Source: Phycisphaeraceae bacterium D3-23
Lineage (GTDB): Bacteria > Planctomycetota > Phycisphaerae > Phycisphaerales > Phycisphaeraceae
Direction of reading: 5' to 3'
NCBI GenBank assembly: GCA_039555135.1
Contig: CP114179.1
Coordinates: 2,914,001-2,978,000, forward strand
DNA: 64,000 nt
A program made the position numbers and the translations under genes. Shown here one piece after another: positions 24,565 through 33,423 of this stretch (within the stretch, counting starts at the first letter, position 1; each line of letters starts with the position of its first letter). Under the pieces are notes generated by a model. It worked only from the letters and a program-made list of their open reading frames with translations, was not told where the DNA came from and ran no database searches.

Positions 24565-25767
24565 ATGACACAGGCCATGACATCCCGCACGATCTTCTTC
24601 GCCGCGTTCGAGCCTAGCGGGGATATCCTTGCGGCCCGGCTGATGGAGGAGCTTAAACGCCGCGAGCCGGGCATCCGGTTTGTGGCCTTCGGCGGGCCGA
24701 AGATGGCGGCGGCGGGGGCGGAGCTCTTAGAGACGACGACCGAGCACGCGAAGATGGCGCTGGGGGCGCTTTCCGAGGTGCAGAACCACCGGCGTCGGCT
24801 CAAGGTGCTGGCGGGTTGGCTCAAAGACAACGACATCGCGGCGCTTGTGCCGGTGGATAGCCCGGCCGCGAACTGGTCGATCTGCAAGACCGTCCGCAAG
24901 CATCGGCCCAAAGCGAAAGTCGTCCACCTGGTCTGCCCGCAGGTGTGGGGCTGGGCGTCGTGGCGTGTGCGACGTTTACGCAACCTGTCGGATCGGGTGC
25001 TTTGCCTGCTGCCGTTTGAGCCGGACTGGCTGGGCGTGCGGGGGGTGGAGGGTGTGTTTGTAGGCCACCCGGTCTTTGAAGAAGGCGTGGCGGCGCTCGA
25101 TGCGGAAGCCGGCGGGGCAGCGCATGAAGATGCGGCTCCGCTGCCGGGCGACGGGTCGGTGAAGCTGGCGCTGATGCCGGGGTCGCGTCGCAGCGAGTTG
25201 GAGAAGAATTGGCCGACGATGCAGCGTGTGTTTGCGAAGCTGTCGCAAGAGGTGGAAGGGCTGCGGGGCGTGGTGACGCTGCGCGCGGAGTCGGATCGCG
25301 CGACGCTGGAGTCGGTGGCCAAGGAGGCGGGCGATTGGCCGGCCGGCCTGTCGGTGGTGGCGGGCCGGACGGAGGATGCGCTCGCGTGGTCGGACGTGGT
25401 GTTTGTGAAGTCGGGGACGTCGACGCTGCAGGTGGCGGCGCGCGGCGTGCCGATGGTGTCGTTCTACAACGTCAGCAAGGTGATGTGGCAGGGGCTGGCG
25501 CGTTGGCTGGTGGACACGAAGACGTTTGCGCTGCCGAACCTGGTGAGCGAGTGGCAGGGGGTCGGGCGTGTCTCCCCGGAGTTCGTGCCGCACTTCGGGG
25601 AGGAGGGGCCGTTATACGATGCGCTGCTGCCGCTGCTGAACGACCCGGCCGCGCGCAAAGCGCAGGCGACGGCGCTGGCGGGGGTCGCGGGGGCGTTCGC
25701 GGGGGTGGATTTCGGGGACGCGGCGGCGGCGGGGTTTCTGGAGGTGGCGGGGGAAACGAGCGGTTGA
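24565..25767 (+). CDS. lpxB: Lipid-A-disaccharide synthase
   Basis: About 400 residues from the ATG at 24565 (a second ATG at 24577 is possible; the open frame extends back into the tRNA). It has the LpxB features: AFEPSGD near the start (usually GExSGD), a GGPKM loop, PQVWGWASWR, FVGHPVFE, LMPGSRRSE and a late KSGTSTLQVA. It is the GT19 glycosyltransferase that joins UDP-2,3-diacylglucosamine and lipid X in lipid A synthesis at the inner membrane. It is the only lipid A gene here, but supports an outer-membrane-type envelope. Confidence 0.93.
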   Translation: MTQAMTSRTIFFAAFEPSGDILAARLMEELKRREPGIRFVAFGGPKMAAAGAELLETTTEHAKMALGALSEVQNHRRRLKVLAGWLKDNDIAALVPVDSPAANWSICKTVRKHRPKAKVVHLVCPQVWGWASWRVRRLRNLSDRVLCLLPFEPDWLGVRGVEGVFVGHPVFEEGVAALDAEAGGAAHEDAAPLPGDGSVKLALMPGSRRSELEKNWPTMQRVFAKLSQEVEGLRGVVTLRAESDRATLESVAKEAGDWPAGLSVVAGRTEDALAWSDVVFVKSGTSTLQVAARGVPMVSFYNVSKVMWQGLARWLVDTKTFALPNLVSEWQGVGRVSPEFVPHFGEEGPLYDALLPLLNDPAARKAQATALAGVAGAFAGVDFGDAAAAGFLEVAGETSG

Positions 25768-25866
25768 AGTGCTGGGCGGGTCGATCCGCACCTTCGTCGC
25801 GGACTCCTCCGGTACGGTTTGCGGTTGTTTTTACGTTGTTTTGAGGTGGATTCGGGCTAAAAAGAG

Positions 25867-25892
25867 AAGGACGCCCGCGTCCGGGCGTCCTT
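25867..25892. terminator. Bidirectional terminator between lpxB and the H1-like gene
   Basis: AAGGACGCCCG at 25867-25877 pairs with its complement at 25882-25892. A-rich sequence lies on the left, giving a T-run for minus-strand transcripts. It serves the convergent lpxB and histone-like genes. A second stem (GCCGCC/GGCGGC, about 25937-25965) lies closer to the H1-like gene. Confidence 0.75.
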
Positions 25893-26010
25893 CCAGTGTT
25901 TAGCTCCGCTGCACGATTGCGGTATCTGAGTCCCGTAGCCGCCAGTGATTCGGAGCGGCGGCTTGTGGTTCGGCCTCACCCACGAGGCGGGGCCGAGACA
26001 CACACGGGTC

Positions 26011-26310
26011 TTACTTCTTCTTCTTAGTCGCGCGACGCTTGGTCGCCTTCTTCTTAGTGGCCTTCTTCTTGGCCTTCTTCTTGGCTTTCTTCTTGGTGGC
26101 CTTCTTGCGAGTAGCCTTTTTCTTAGTGGCCTTCTTCTTGGTCTTCTTCTTGGCCTTCTTCTTAGTAGCCTTCTTCTTGGCTTTCTTCTTTGTCGCTTTC
26201 TTCTTGGTGGCCTTCTTGCGAGTGGCCTTCTTCTTGGCCTTCTTCTTCGTGGCCTTCTTCTTGGTGGCCTTCTTACGCGTGGCCTTCTTGCGAGTCTTCT
26301 TCTTTGCCAT
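26011..26310 (-). CDS. Lys/Ala/Thr-repeat histone H1-like DNA-binding protein
   Basis: A protein of 99 residues made almost entirely of Lys, Ala, Thr and Arg, in tandem five-residue units of the ATKKK and AKKKA type. There is no folded domain. Such proteins resemble the C-terminal tail of eukaryotic H1 and bacterial Hc1/AlgP-like proteins, and are expected to bind and compact DNA through charge. The ATG ending at 26310 follows an AAAGGAA site; an upstream in-frame Met exists but adds an unrelated segment. The repeat makes length variation by slippage likely. Confidence 0.85.
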   Translation of the reverse strand: MAKKKTRKKATRKKATKKKATKKKAKKKATRKKATKKKATKKKAKKKATKKKAKKKTKKKATKKKATRKKATKKKAKKKAKKKATKKKATKRRATKKKK

Positions 26311-26511
26311 GGCAGTGGTTTCCTTTTGAGGAGTGCGAAGAACGGAGCTGTGTGTCAATGTACCGGGTTGCTGCTTACCAAGTCAACCCAAATTAGCAGG
26401 CAACTAAAAAAAGTATCGGCGCGTCTTGCGCATCCACTTGAGCATGGTTCGCATTTTTTAGGCGCGCACCGCGCATGCGCAGTGTGAAACACCGCGCGCA
26501 TGGCCGCGCGA

Positions 26512-26546
26512 AAAAGAAACACCCGCCGCTTTGTCGCGACGGGTGC
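26512..26546 (-). terminator. Terminator of the EF-G-like gene
   Basis: On the minus strand a 10-bp stem (26536-26545 with 26520-26529, one mismatch) is followed by TTTCTTTTT. It lies about 35 bp after the stop at 26581. Confidence 0.82.
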
Positions 26547-26580
26547 TTGAAGTTTTCCACAATGCGCCGCCGCGCTTGCG

Positions 26581-28668
26581 CTAGTCGTCGCCTTCGTCGT
26601 GCTTGTACTCGGCCGCGACTTTCTCTTGCATGTGCGCGGGCATCGGGTCGTAATGACTCAGATCCATCGTGAACGTGCCTTGCCCGCCGGTCATGCTCTT
26701 GAGCTGGCTTGAGTAGCCGGTGACTTCGCTGAGTGGGACGATCGCGTCGATCAGTGCCATGTCGCCGGGGAGGATGTCGGTGCCCTGGATGCGGCCGCGC
26801 TTGCCCGAGAGGTCGCCGGTGATGTCGCCCATAAACTGATTAGGCGCAGTGACTTCCAGATGCACCATCGGTTCGAGCAGCGCGGGGCGCGCCTTGCTCA
26901 CGGCGTCGAAGAACGCGCGTTTGCCGGCCGTGATAAACGCGATCTCTTTGCTGTCGACCGCGTGGAACTTACCGTCGTAGACGCTGACCTTGAGGTCTTG
27001 TAGCGGGAAGCCGGCGATGTAGCCCTGCTCCAATCCCTTGCGTACACCTTTCTCGACGGCGGGGATCAGGTTGTTGGGGATGCTGCCGCCGAAGGTCTCA
27101 TTGACGAACTCGAAACCCGCGCCGCGTTCGAGCGGCTCGATGCGCAGGTAGACCTCGCCGAATTGCCCGGCCCCGCCGGTCTGTTTTTTATGACGGTGGT
27201 GGCCCTGTGCCTTGGCGAGGATCGTCTCCCGATAAGCGATCTTGGGCGGTTTGGTTTCGACCTCGACGTTGTACCGGCTTTTGAGTTTTTCGAGCAGGAT
27301 GCGCAGGTGGAGCTCGCCCAGGCCGTGGATCACGGTCTCGTGCGTGACCGAGTCGCGGGTGATCTTGAGGGTCGGGTCCTCTTCCTGCATCTTGGCGAAG
27401 GCGTCGGCGATTTTCTGTTCGTCGCCGCGCTTCTTGGGCGAGACCGCGAGCCCGGACATGGGCTCGGGCAGCTTGATCGACCGCAGGTGCAGGTTGTCCT
27501 CGTCGTGTGAGTCGTGGAGCACGGCGTCGTAGTGGACATCGTCGGCCTTGGCGATCGCGACGATGTCGCCGGGGATCGCGCGGTCGATCTCGATGTGCTC
27601 CTTGCCCTGGAGCTTGAAGAGGTGGTTGACCTTGATGGGTTTCTTGAGCTCGCCCTCGTTGATGTCGTCGATGAAGAGCTGCGAGTCGGCGGTGATCGTG
27701 CCCTGATGGACGCGCATCGCGGCGAGCTTGCCGACGAAGGCGTCGACGCGGATGTTGAAGACGTGCGCGATGACGTGCTTGTCGGGGTCGGGCTCGGCGT
27801 GGATCTCGTGCTCGAAGTCGCTGCCGCGCACGAACGGCCGGGGGTTGCCTTCGAGCGGGTTGGGCGCGAGTTTGACGAGCACTTCGAGCAGTTCATCCAC
27901 GCCGATCGGCTGGTCGGGGCTGCCGTGCGGGTGCGCCGCGACGAAGCAGACAGGGACGAGGTGGCCTTCACGCAGGGCCTTTTCGAACGGGGCGTGGAGC
28001 TGCTCGGGCTTGACCTCGCCCTGTTCGAGGTAGAGCTCCATGAGGTCTTCGTCGACCTCGACAACCTGGTCGACGATCGCGGTGTGGAAGTCGGCGACGG
28101 GGCCCAGGTCGCTGTCGCCGGCGGTGTTGGCGAAGCAGTCGATGACCGACTTGCCGCCGCCCGCCGGGAGGTTGATGGGCAGGCACTGCTTGCCGAAGGT
28201 GGACTGGATGTTTTCAAGCAGCTCGGCGAGGTCGGTGTTGTCGGCGTCGATCTTGTTGACGACGATCATCCGGCAGAGCTTGCGCCGCGCGGCGCGCTGC
28301 ATCATGCGGCGGGTGACGCTCTCGATCCCGGCGTGGGCGTCGATGACGACGGCGACGGTCTCGACGGCGGGGAAGACGGAGACGGTCTGGCCCGTGAAGT
28401 CGGGGGCGCCGGGGGTGTCGATGAGGTTGATGTGGGTGTTGTCGTGGTCGCAGTGGACGATGGAGGCGTAGAGCGAGTGGCCGTGCTCTTTTTCTTCGTC
28501 GGTAAAGTCTGAGACTGTCTGACCCCGCTCGACCGGGCCGGGCTGTCCGATCATGCCGGCACGGGCGAGGAGGGTCTCGAGCAGTGTGGTTTTGCCGCAG
28601 CCGGCGTGGCCGACCAGGGCGATGTTGCGGATGTCCTCTGTGGTGTAGGTGGAGGTGAGTACCGCCAT
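26581..28668 (-). CDS. EF-G-like translational GTPase (EF-G paralogue)
   Basis: A protein of 695 residues with the full EF-G domain order. The G domain has GHAGCGKTT (P-loop, about 20-28), DTPG and NKID; then come domain II and the EF-G III-V region ending with MTGGQGTF. The P-loop and switch sequences differ from canonical FusA (AHIDAGKTT), and it stands alone rather than in a str operon, so it fits the EF-G-II/FusA2-like paralogue group, whose roles in recycling or stress are variable. A second, standard fusA is expected elsewhere. Confidence 0.9.
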   Translation of the reverse strand: MAVLTSTYTTEDIRNIALVGHAGCGKTTLLETLLARAGMIGQPGPVERGQTVSDFTDEEKEHGHSLYASIVHCDHDNTHINLIDTPGAPDFTGQTVSVFPAVETVAVVIDAHAGIESVTRRMMQRAARRKLCRMIVVNKIDADNTDLAELLENIQSTFGKQCLPINLPAGGGKSVIDCFANTAGDSDLGPVADFHTAIVDQVVEVDEDLMELYLEQGEVKPEQLHAPFEKALREGHLVPVCFVAAHPHGSPDQPIGVDELLEVLVKLAPNPLEGNPRPFVRGSDFEHEIHAEPDPDKHVIAHVFNIRVDAFVGKLAAMRVHQGTITADSQLFIDDINEGELKKPIKVNHLFKLQGKEHIEIDRAIPGDIVAIAKADDVHYDAVLHDSHDEDNLHLRSIKLPEPMSGLAVSPKKRGDEQKIADAFAKMQEEDPTLKITRDSVTHETVIHGLGELHLRILLEKLKSRYNVEVETKPPKIAYRETILAKAQGHHRHKKQTGGAGQFGEVYLRIEPLERGAGFEFVNETFGGSIPNNLIPAVEKGVRKGLEQGYIAGFPLQDLKVSVYDGKFHAVDSKEIAFITAGKRAFFDAVSKARPALLEPMVHLEVTAPNQFMGDITGDLSGKRGRIQGTDILPGDMALIDAIVPLSEVTGYSSQLKSMTGGQGTFTMDLSHYDPMPAHMQEKVAAEYKHDEGDD

Positions 28669-28799
28669 GGGGAACGCTCCTAACGGGGGGTTGGATTGTC
28701 GCCGTCGCGTGGGAGAAGGGGTGGTCGGCCGCGTCGGCTTGGCCGGCCATCATCAACCATATCACGGCGGGGCGGTTCGGGCTAGGGTTTTGGACCTAC

Positions 28800-28878
28800 G
28801 AGCCGCGACCGTAAGGGAGCGGGTCCCAAGATCCGAGCCAGGCGGTAGCCCCGCTCCCTAACGGTCGCGGCTCGTTGG
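28800..28878. repeat. CCGCGACCGT-type inverted repeat, copy 2
   Basis: AGCCGCGACCGTAAGGGAGC at about 28801-28820 faces its inverted copy at about 28850-28874, a stem of about 24 bp with one mismatch. A GTTGGGC extension is shared with the copy at 15670-15694. The 403-bp gap (28669-29071) between the divergent EF-G-like and MoxR genes holds only this element and probable promoters. Confidence 0.83.
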
Positions 28879-29071
28879 GCATGTCCGGCGTAAACGCGGG
28901 GGTGGGCGGCGTGAATCCAGGGGTGGGGCCTGTCCGCCCGGGCGATCTGCGGGTATCGTGCGGGGTGTAACGCCCCCAGCTGGCTAGCGTCGCCGTAAGG
29001 TGAGCCCTTTGCCACCCGACGACGTATCTATATAGATAGACCCCGACGCCCGATCCCTCTGGAGAATCGCC

Positions 29072-30097
29072 TTGAACCAGCCCGCCACCCCGCCGCAGGA
29101 CCTCCAGAACGCCGAGATGCTCGTCGCCGCCTACGACCGGGCCCGGCACGAGCTCTCGAAGGTCATCGTCGGCCAGGAAGACGTGATCGAGCAGCTCATG
29201 ATCGCCATCCTCGCAAGGGGCCACTGCCTGCTCGAAGGCGTGCCGGGGCTCGCCAAGACGCTCATGGTCAGCTCGCTCGCGCAGGCGATGGACCTGGGCT
29301 TCCGACGCATCCAGTTCACGCCCGACCTGATGCCCGCCGACATCACCGGCACGGACATCATCCAGGAAGACCCGACCACCGGCCACCGCCAGCTCATCTT
29401 CGAGAAGGGCCCGATCTTCTCGCAGATGATCCTCGCCGACGAGATCAACCGCACGCCTCCGAAGACACAGGCCGCGCTCTTGGAAGCGATGCAGGAGCAC
29501 AGCGTCACCGTCGGCGGCAAGACGTACGTCCTCGAAGAGCCCTTCTTCGTCCTCGCGACCATGAACCCGATCGAGCAGGAGGGCACCTACCCGCTGCCCG
29601 AGGCGCAGCGCGACCGGTTCCTCTTCCTCGTCAAGGTCGACTACCCCGACCGCGCGCAGGAACGCCAGATCGTCCAGCAGACCACCGGCACGTTCGCCGG
29701 CCAGATCACGCCCGTCCTCACCGGCGAGCAGATCATGGCCTGCCAGGAAACGGTGCGCAAAGTGCCGGTGCCCGACCATGTGCTCGACCTTGTGCTTGAT
29801 CTTGTGCGGACCAGCCGACCGACCGAGGCGGATGCGCCCAAGTGGGTCAAAGAGTTTGTCGAGTGGGGCCCGGGCCCGCGTGCGTGCCAGCACCTCGTGC
29901 TCTCGGCGAAGGTGCGTGCGCTCCTGAACAAGCGGACCCACGTCACGGCCGACGACATCTTTGCGTTGGCGCTGCCGGTGATGCGGCATCGGTTGGTGCC
30001 CACCTTCGCCGCCGAGGCGGAGGGGATCACGGTGGACCACCTGGTGACGAAGCTGATCGATGTGGCGAAACAGCAGGCCCCGGCGAAGGTCATGTAG
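29072..30097 (+). CDS. MoxR-family AAA+ ATPase
   Basis: A protein of 341 residues starting at a TTG, with GGAGA 7-8 bases upstream. Walker A is GVPGLAKT (about 56-63). Walker B is ILADEINR, followed by the MoxR hallmark [14 protein letters not shown], then sensor I in [22 protein letters not shown] and a lid domain. MoxR proteins act as chaperone-like ATPases on von Willebrand factor A partners, several of which follow directly. It is the first gene of a co-directional run to 42605. Confidence 0.93.
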   Translation: MNQPATPPQDLQNAEMLVAAYDRARHELSKVIVGQEDVIEQLMIAILARGHCLLEGVPGLAKTLMVSSLAQAMDLGFRRIQFTPDLMPADITGTDIIQEDPTTGHRQLIFEKGPIFSQMILADEINRTPPKTQAALLEAMQEHSVTVGGKTYVLEEPFFVLATMNPIEQEGTYPLPEAQRDRFLFLVKVDYPDRAQERQIVQQTTGTFAGQITPVLTGEQIMACQETVRKVPVPDHVLDLVLDLVRTSRPTEADAPKWVKEFVEWGPGPRACQHLVLSAKVRALLNKRTHVTADDIFALALPVMRHRLVPTFAAEAEGITVDHLVTKLIDVAKQQAPAKVM

Positions 30098-30112
30098 CGC
30101 GGCTTCGCCGCG

Positions 30113-30299
30113 AGTGGTTAGGCGCTAGGGCCTAGGGCCTAGGCACTTGTGACAAAAGATCGTCGAGTAAACCCAACCGCTTTTGTGACTGTGCCCGCTG
30201 CCGCATCGGAACACCAACGATCAAAGCAACCTACATGTAGTTCTGAAGTTCCAGCCCCGATGCCCCAACCTAAGCCCTAGGCCCTAACCCCTAGCCACT
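30113..30299. repeat. Word-repeat hairpin between moxR and the DUF58 gene
   Basis: The left arm (30113-30145) is made of TAGGGCC-type 7-bp words. The right arm (30271-30299) is its inverted copy, 25 of 29 positions matching. The loop is about 125 bp. The right arm ends five bases before the DUF58 start. Confidence 0.8.
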
Positions 30300-30304
30300 A
30301 CAAC

Positions 30305-31249
30305 ATGCCCCTCACCGACACCCTCACCCCCGCGGACCTCAAGCACATCGGCAACCTGCCGCTGCTGGCGCGGACGGTTGTCGAAGGGCTCAATACCGGG
30401 GTGCATCGCTCGCCGGACAAGGGCGCTTCGGTCGAGTTCAAGCAGCATCGGCCGTACGTGCCGGGGGACGACCTGCGCAACCTCGACTGGAAGGTGTTTG
30501 CCAAGTCCGACCGGTTCTACATCCGTGAGTATGAAGAAGAGACCAACCTCCGCGCGACGATCCTGCTCGACCACTCGGGGTCGATGCGCTACCGCTCGCA
30601 GTCGGGCGTGTTTGGTGATGCGGCCGGCATGAGCAAGCATGACTACGCGGTCCGGCTCGCGGCCTGCCTGTCGTACCTCATCATCAGCCAGGGCGACGCG
30701 GCGGGGATGATGACGTTCGACACGCAGGTGACGGGCTACATCCCGCCGCGCGGCAAGCCCGGGCACGTGGGCATCCTGCTCGACGCGATGACCCGGCTCG
30801 CGCCCGGCGGCGAGACGGACCTGGGCAAGGTCTTGCGCGACGCCTCGCCCAAGATCAAGCGGCGGGGGATGGTCATCCTCATCAGCGACTGCTTCGGCGA
30901 TGTGTCGCAGACGCTGCGCGGGCTGGCGAACTTCGGGCGATCCGCTCACGACATCATGATCTTCCAGGTCTGGGACCGCGACGAGCTCGACTTCCCGTTC
31001 AAGCGCTGGCACCGCTTCGACTCGCTCGAAGACCCCAACGACCGCCACCTGCTCGACCCCGCGCAGCTGCGTAAGGCCTACCTCGAGAAACTCGACGCGT
31101 TCCGCAAGCAGCTCCTTGCGGGCTGCCGTAAGCGACGCGTCGACCTTGTGCCGATCGTGACCGACCAGCCCTACGCCGAGGCCCTCGCGGCCTACCTCGC
31201 GCACCGGCAGTACCGGAGCAAGGGCGCATCCGGGGGGGGCAAGCGATGA
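30305..31249 (+). CDS. DUF58 domain protein (vWA-like)
   Basis: A protein of 314 residues. The DUF58 signature HRPYVPGDDLRNLDWKVFAK (about 48-67) is followed by a vWA-like domain with a metal-site DxSxS (DHSGS, about 89-93) and LISDCFGD. DUF58 proteins are standard partners of MoxR ATPases. It is cytoplasmic, with no transmembrane helix. Its stop overlaps the next start in ATGA. Confidence 0.93.
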   Translation: MPLTDTLTPADLKHIGNLPLLARTVVEGLNTGVHRSPDKGASVEFKQHRPYVPGDDLRNLDWKVFAKSDRFYIREYEEETNLRATILLDHSGSMRYRSQSGVFGDAAGMSKHDYAVRLAACLSYLIISQGDAAGMMTFDTQVTGYIPPRGKPGHVGILLDAMTRLAPGGETDLGKVLRDASPKIKRRGMVILISDCFGDVSQTLRGLANFGRSAHDIMIFQVWDRDELDFPFKRWHRFDSLEDPNDRHLLDPAQLRKAYLEKLDAFRKQLLAGCRKRRVDLVPIVTDQPYAEALAAYLAHRQYRSKGASGGGKR

Positions 31250-33423
31250 CGTTTTTCAATATCGCGCTGCTGGGCGGGGCGTTCGCGTTGGCGATCCCGC
31301 TGGCGATCCACCTGCTCAGCAAGAGCCGGTTCCGGCAGGTCGACTGGGCGGCGATGTTTCTGCTCGAGCAGGTGATGAAGCAGAACCGTCGGCGGGTGCG
31401 GATCGAGCAGCTCATCATGTTGCTGGTGCGCTGCGCGATCCCCGTACTACTCGCGCTCGCGATGGCGCAGCCGGTGCTGACGGGGTGGAACAAGCTGTTT
31501 GGAGACGCGAAGGGCTCGACGCTTCTGCTGCTGGATGCGAGCTACTCGATGCAGGCGGCCGACCCCAATGCTGGCGGTGCCGGGACGACGCGCTACGACC
31601 GCGCACGCGGCGAGGCGGCGGCGCTCCTGTCGGGGATGCCCAACGGCTCCGAGGCGTCGGTGATCCGTATCGGCGGCGGGGACCACCCGCTCTCGGAGAC
31701 GCCGACGTCCGAGACCGATCGGCTGGTGCGCAAGCTCGATGAGACCCAGGCGGGGCTCGGCGTGGCGGACAGCACACGCTCGCTGCGCAGCGGCGCGGAG
31801 TTGCTGGGCGGCGCGGACACGGTCAAGCGCGACCTGGTTTTGATCAGTGACTTCCAACGGCTCAACTGGTCGGTCGGCGGCGGCGATGTCATAGGCGGGG
31901 CCGAGCGACAGCGCCTGCGCGAGCTGCTCGATGGCATGGAGGTCCGGCCCAACATCACGCTGATCCCCGTGGGCAGCGAGCCGGGCCGGAACTGTGCGGT
32001 GTCGGGCGTGACGATCTCCAGCGGGACCGTCGGCGTGGGCCAGCGCGTGCAGATCAAGGCGACGCTACTCAACACCGGCGCGGTCGATGCCCCCAACACA
32101 CCCGCCCGGCTGATCATCGACGGCGCCGAGGTCGAGCAGCAACGCGTCACCGTCAAGCGCGGCCAAAGCGCCGAGGTGCTCTTCTTCCACCGCTTCACGG
32201 CCGGCGGCGACCACACCCTCGAGGTCGCGACGGGTGATGACACGCTCCCGGCTGACGATGTGTTCCGCTTGGTCGTCGATGTGCTCGAAGATCTGCCGGT
32301 GCTGCTGGTCAGCGGCGATACGGGTAAGCCGTTCCCCGAGAACGAGACGGACTTCCTGGAGGTCGCGCTGGAGCCGTTTGCCGCGACGCCCGATGCGCCG
32401 CTGGCGGACTTGGTTCGGGCCGAGGTGGTCGAGGCGGGGGCTCTCAGCGCGGAAACGCTCGCCGACAGGCGCGTCGTTGTGCTCGCCAATGTCGCCCGAC
32501 TGACCGATCCGCAGGTGCTCGCGCTGCGCGTGTTTGTCCAGAGCGGCGGGGCGCTGCTTGTCTTCCCAGGTGACCGCAGCGACGCGGCGTGGATGAACGA
32601 CAAGCTGGCCGACCTGCTGCCCGCGACGCTCGACGGGCTGACGGGGGTCGGGCTCGATTTTGACGACCCAGCCGGCATCCTCGACCAGCGGCACGACCAC
32701 CCGGCGCTCGCGCTGTGGAACGACCCGGCCAACGGTTCGCTGTCCGACGGCGAGGTCCGCATCTGGTTCCCGCTCACAACGCGTGTCGAGGGCGAGACGA
32801 TCGCGCGGCTTTCCACGGGCCACCCGCTGCTGACCGAGCGCAGCGTCGGCGAGGGCACCGTCCTGCTCTGCGCGACAAGCTGCGACGCGGACTGGGGCAA
32901 CCTCCCGGCCCGTGCGTTCTACCTGCCCTTCATGCAGCGGCTGATTACTTACGCCGCGACGCGCAACAACCCGCCCCGCAACATCGAGCAGGGCCGGCCC
33001 ATGGCCGCGCACCTCGCGGGCATCCCCGAGGGCGGCAGCGCGCAGTGGGTAACGCCCGACGGCTCACGCATCAGCCGACCCGTCGAGCAGCGCGGCCAGC
33101 GCTTCGTCTGCGAGCTCGAAGACACCCAGCGCCCCGGCTACTACCGGCTCATCACGCCCGAGGCGGGTGCTGCGGCGATGCTGTTTGCGAGCAACGCCCC
33201 GCGCGACGAGTCGAAGCTCGAAGTCTTGACACAGGAAGAACTCGACGAGCTGGCTGAGTCGTTGGGCGCTGAAGTTGTGGCCGACGCGAAGCAATACGCC
33301 GAGCTCGAGGAGACACGACGCCACGGTACGCCGATCTGGCGGACAGTGTGGGTCGGCCTGCTCGCGTTATTGTTCGGCGAGCTTTTGTTGCAGCAGTGGT
33401 TTGGCAAGGGGGGTGGCCGATGA
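31246..33423 (+). CDS. BatA-type membrane protein with vWA domain
   Basis: A protein of 725 residues. The N-terminus is the aerotolerance-regulator BatA domain: two helices (about 5-24 and 56-76) around HLLSKSRFRQVDWAAMFLLEQ. A vWA domain with DASYS (about 97-101) follows, then a CARDB-like adhesion segment (GTVGVGQRVQIKATLLNTG) and a GATase1-like region, with a final helix near the C-terminus. It overlaps both neighbours by four bases. It is expected to sit in the inner membrane with a large exposed domain. Confidence 0.9.
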   Translation: MTFFNIALLGGAFALAIPLAIHLLSKSRFRQVDWAAMFLLEQVMKQNRRRVRIEQLIMLLVRCAIPVLLALAMAQPVLTGWNKLFGDAKGSTLLLLDASYSMQAADPNAGGAGTTRYDRARGEAAALLSGMPNGSEASVIRIGGGDHPLSETPTSETDRLVRKLDETQAGLGVADSTRSLRSGAELLGGADTVKRDLVLISDFQRLNWSVGGGDVIGGAERQRLRELLDGMEVRPNITLIPVGSEPGRNCAVSGVTISSGTVGVGQRVQIKATLLNTGAVDAPNTPARLIIDGAEVEQQRVTVKRGQSAEVLFFHRFTAGGDHTLEVATGDDTLPADDVFRLVVDVLEDLPVLLVSGDTGKPFPENETDFLEVALEPFAATPDAPLADLVRAEVVEAGALSAETLADRRVVVLANVARLTDPQVLALRVFVQSGGALLVFPGDRSDAAWMNDKLADLLPATLDGLTGVGLDFDDPAGILDQRHDHPALALWNDPANGSLSDGEVRIWFPLTTRVEGETIARLSTGHPLLTERSVGEGTVLLCATSCDADWGNLPARAFYLPFMQRLITYAATRNNPPRNIEQGRPMAAHLAGIPEGGSAQWVTPDGSRISRPVEQRGQRFVCELEDTQRPGYYRLITPEAGAAAMLFASNAPRDESKLEVLTQEELDELAESLGAEVVADAKQYAELEETRRHGTPIWRTVWVGLLALLFGELLLQQWFGKGGGR

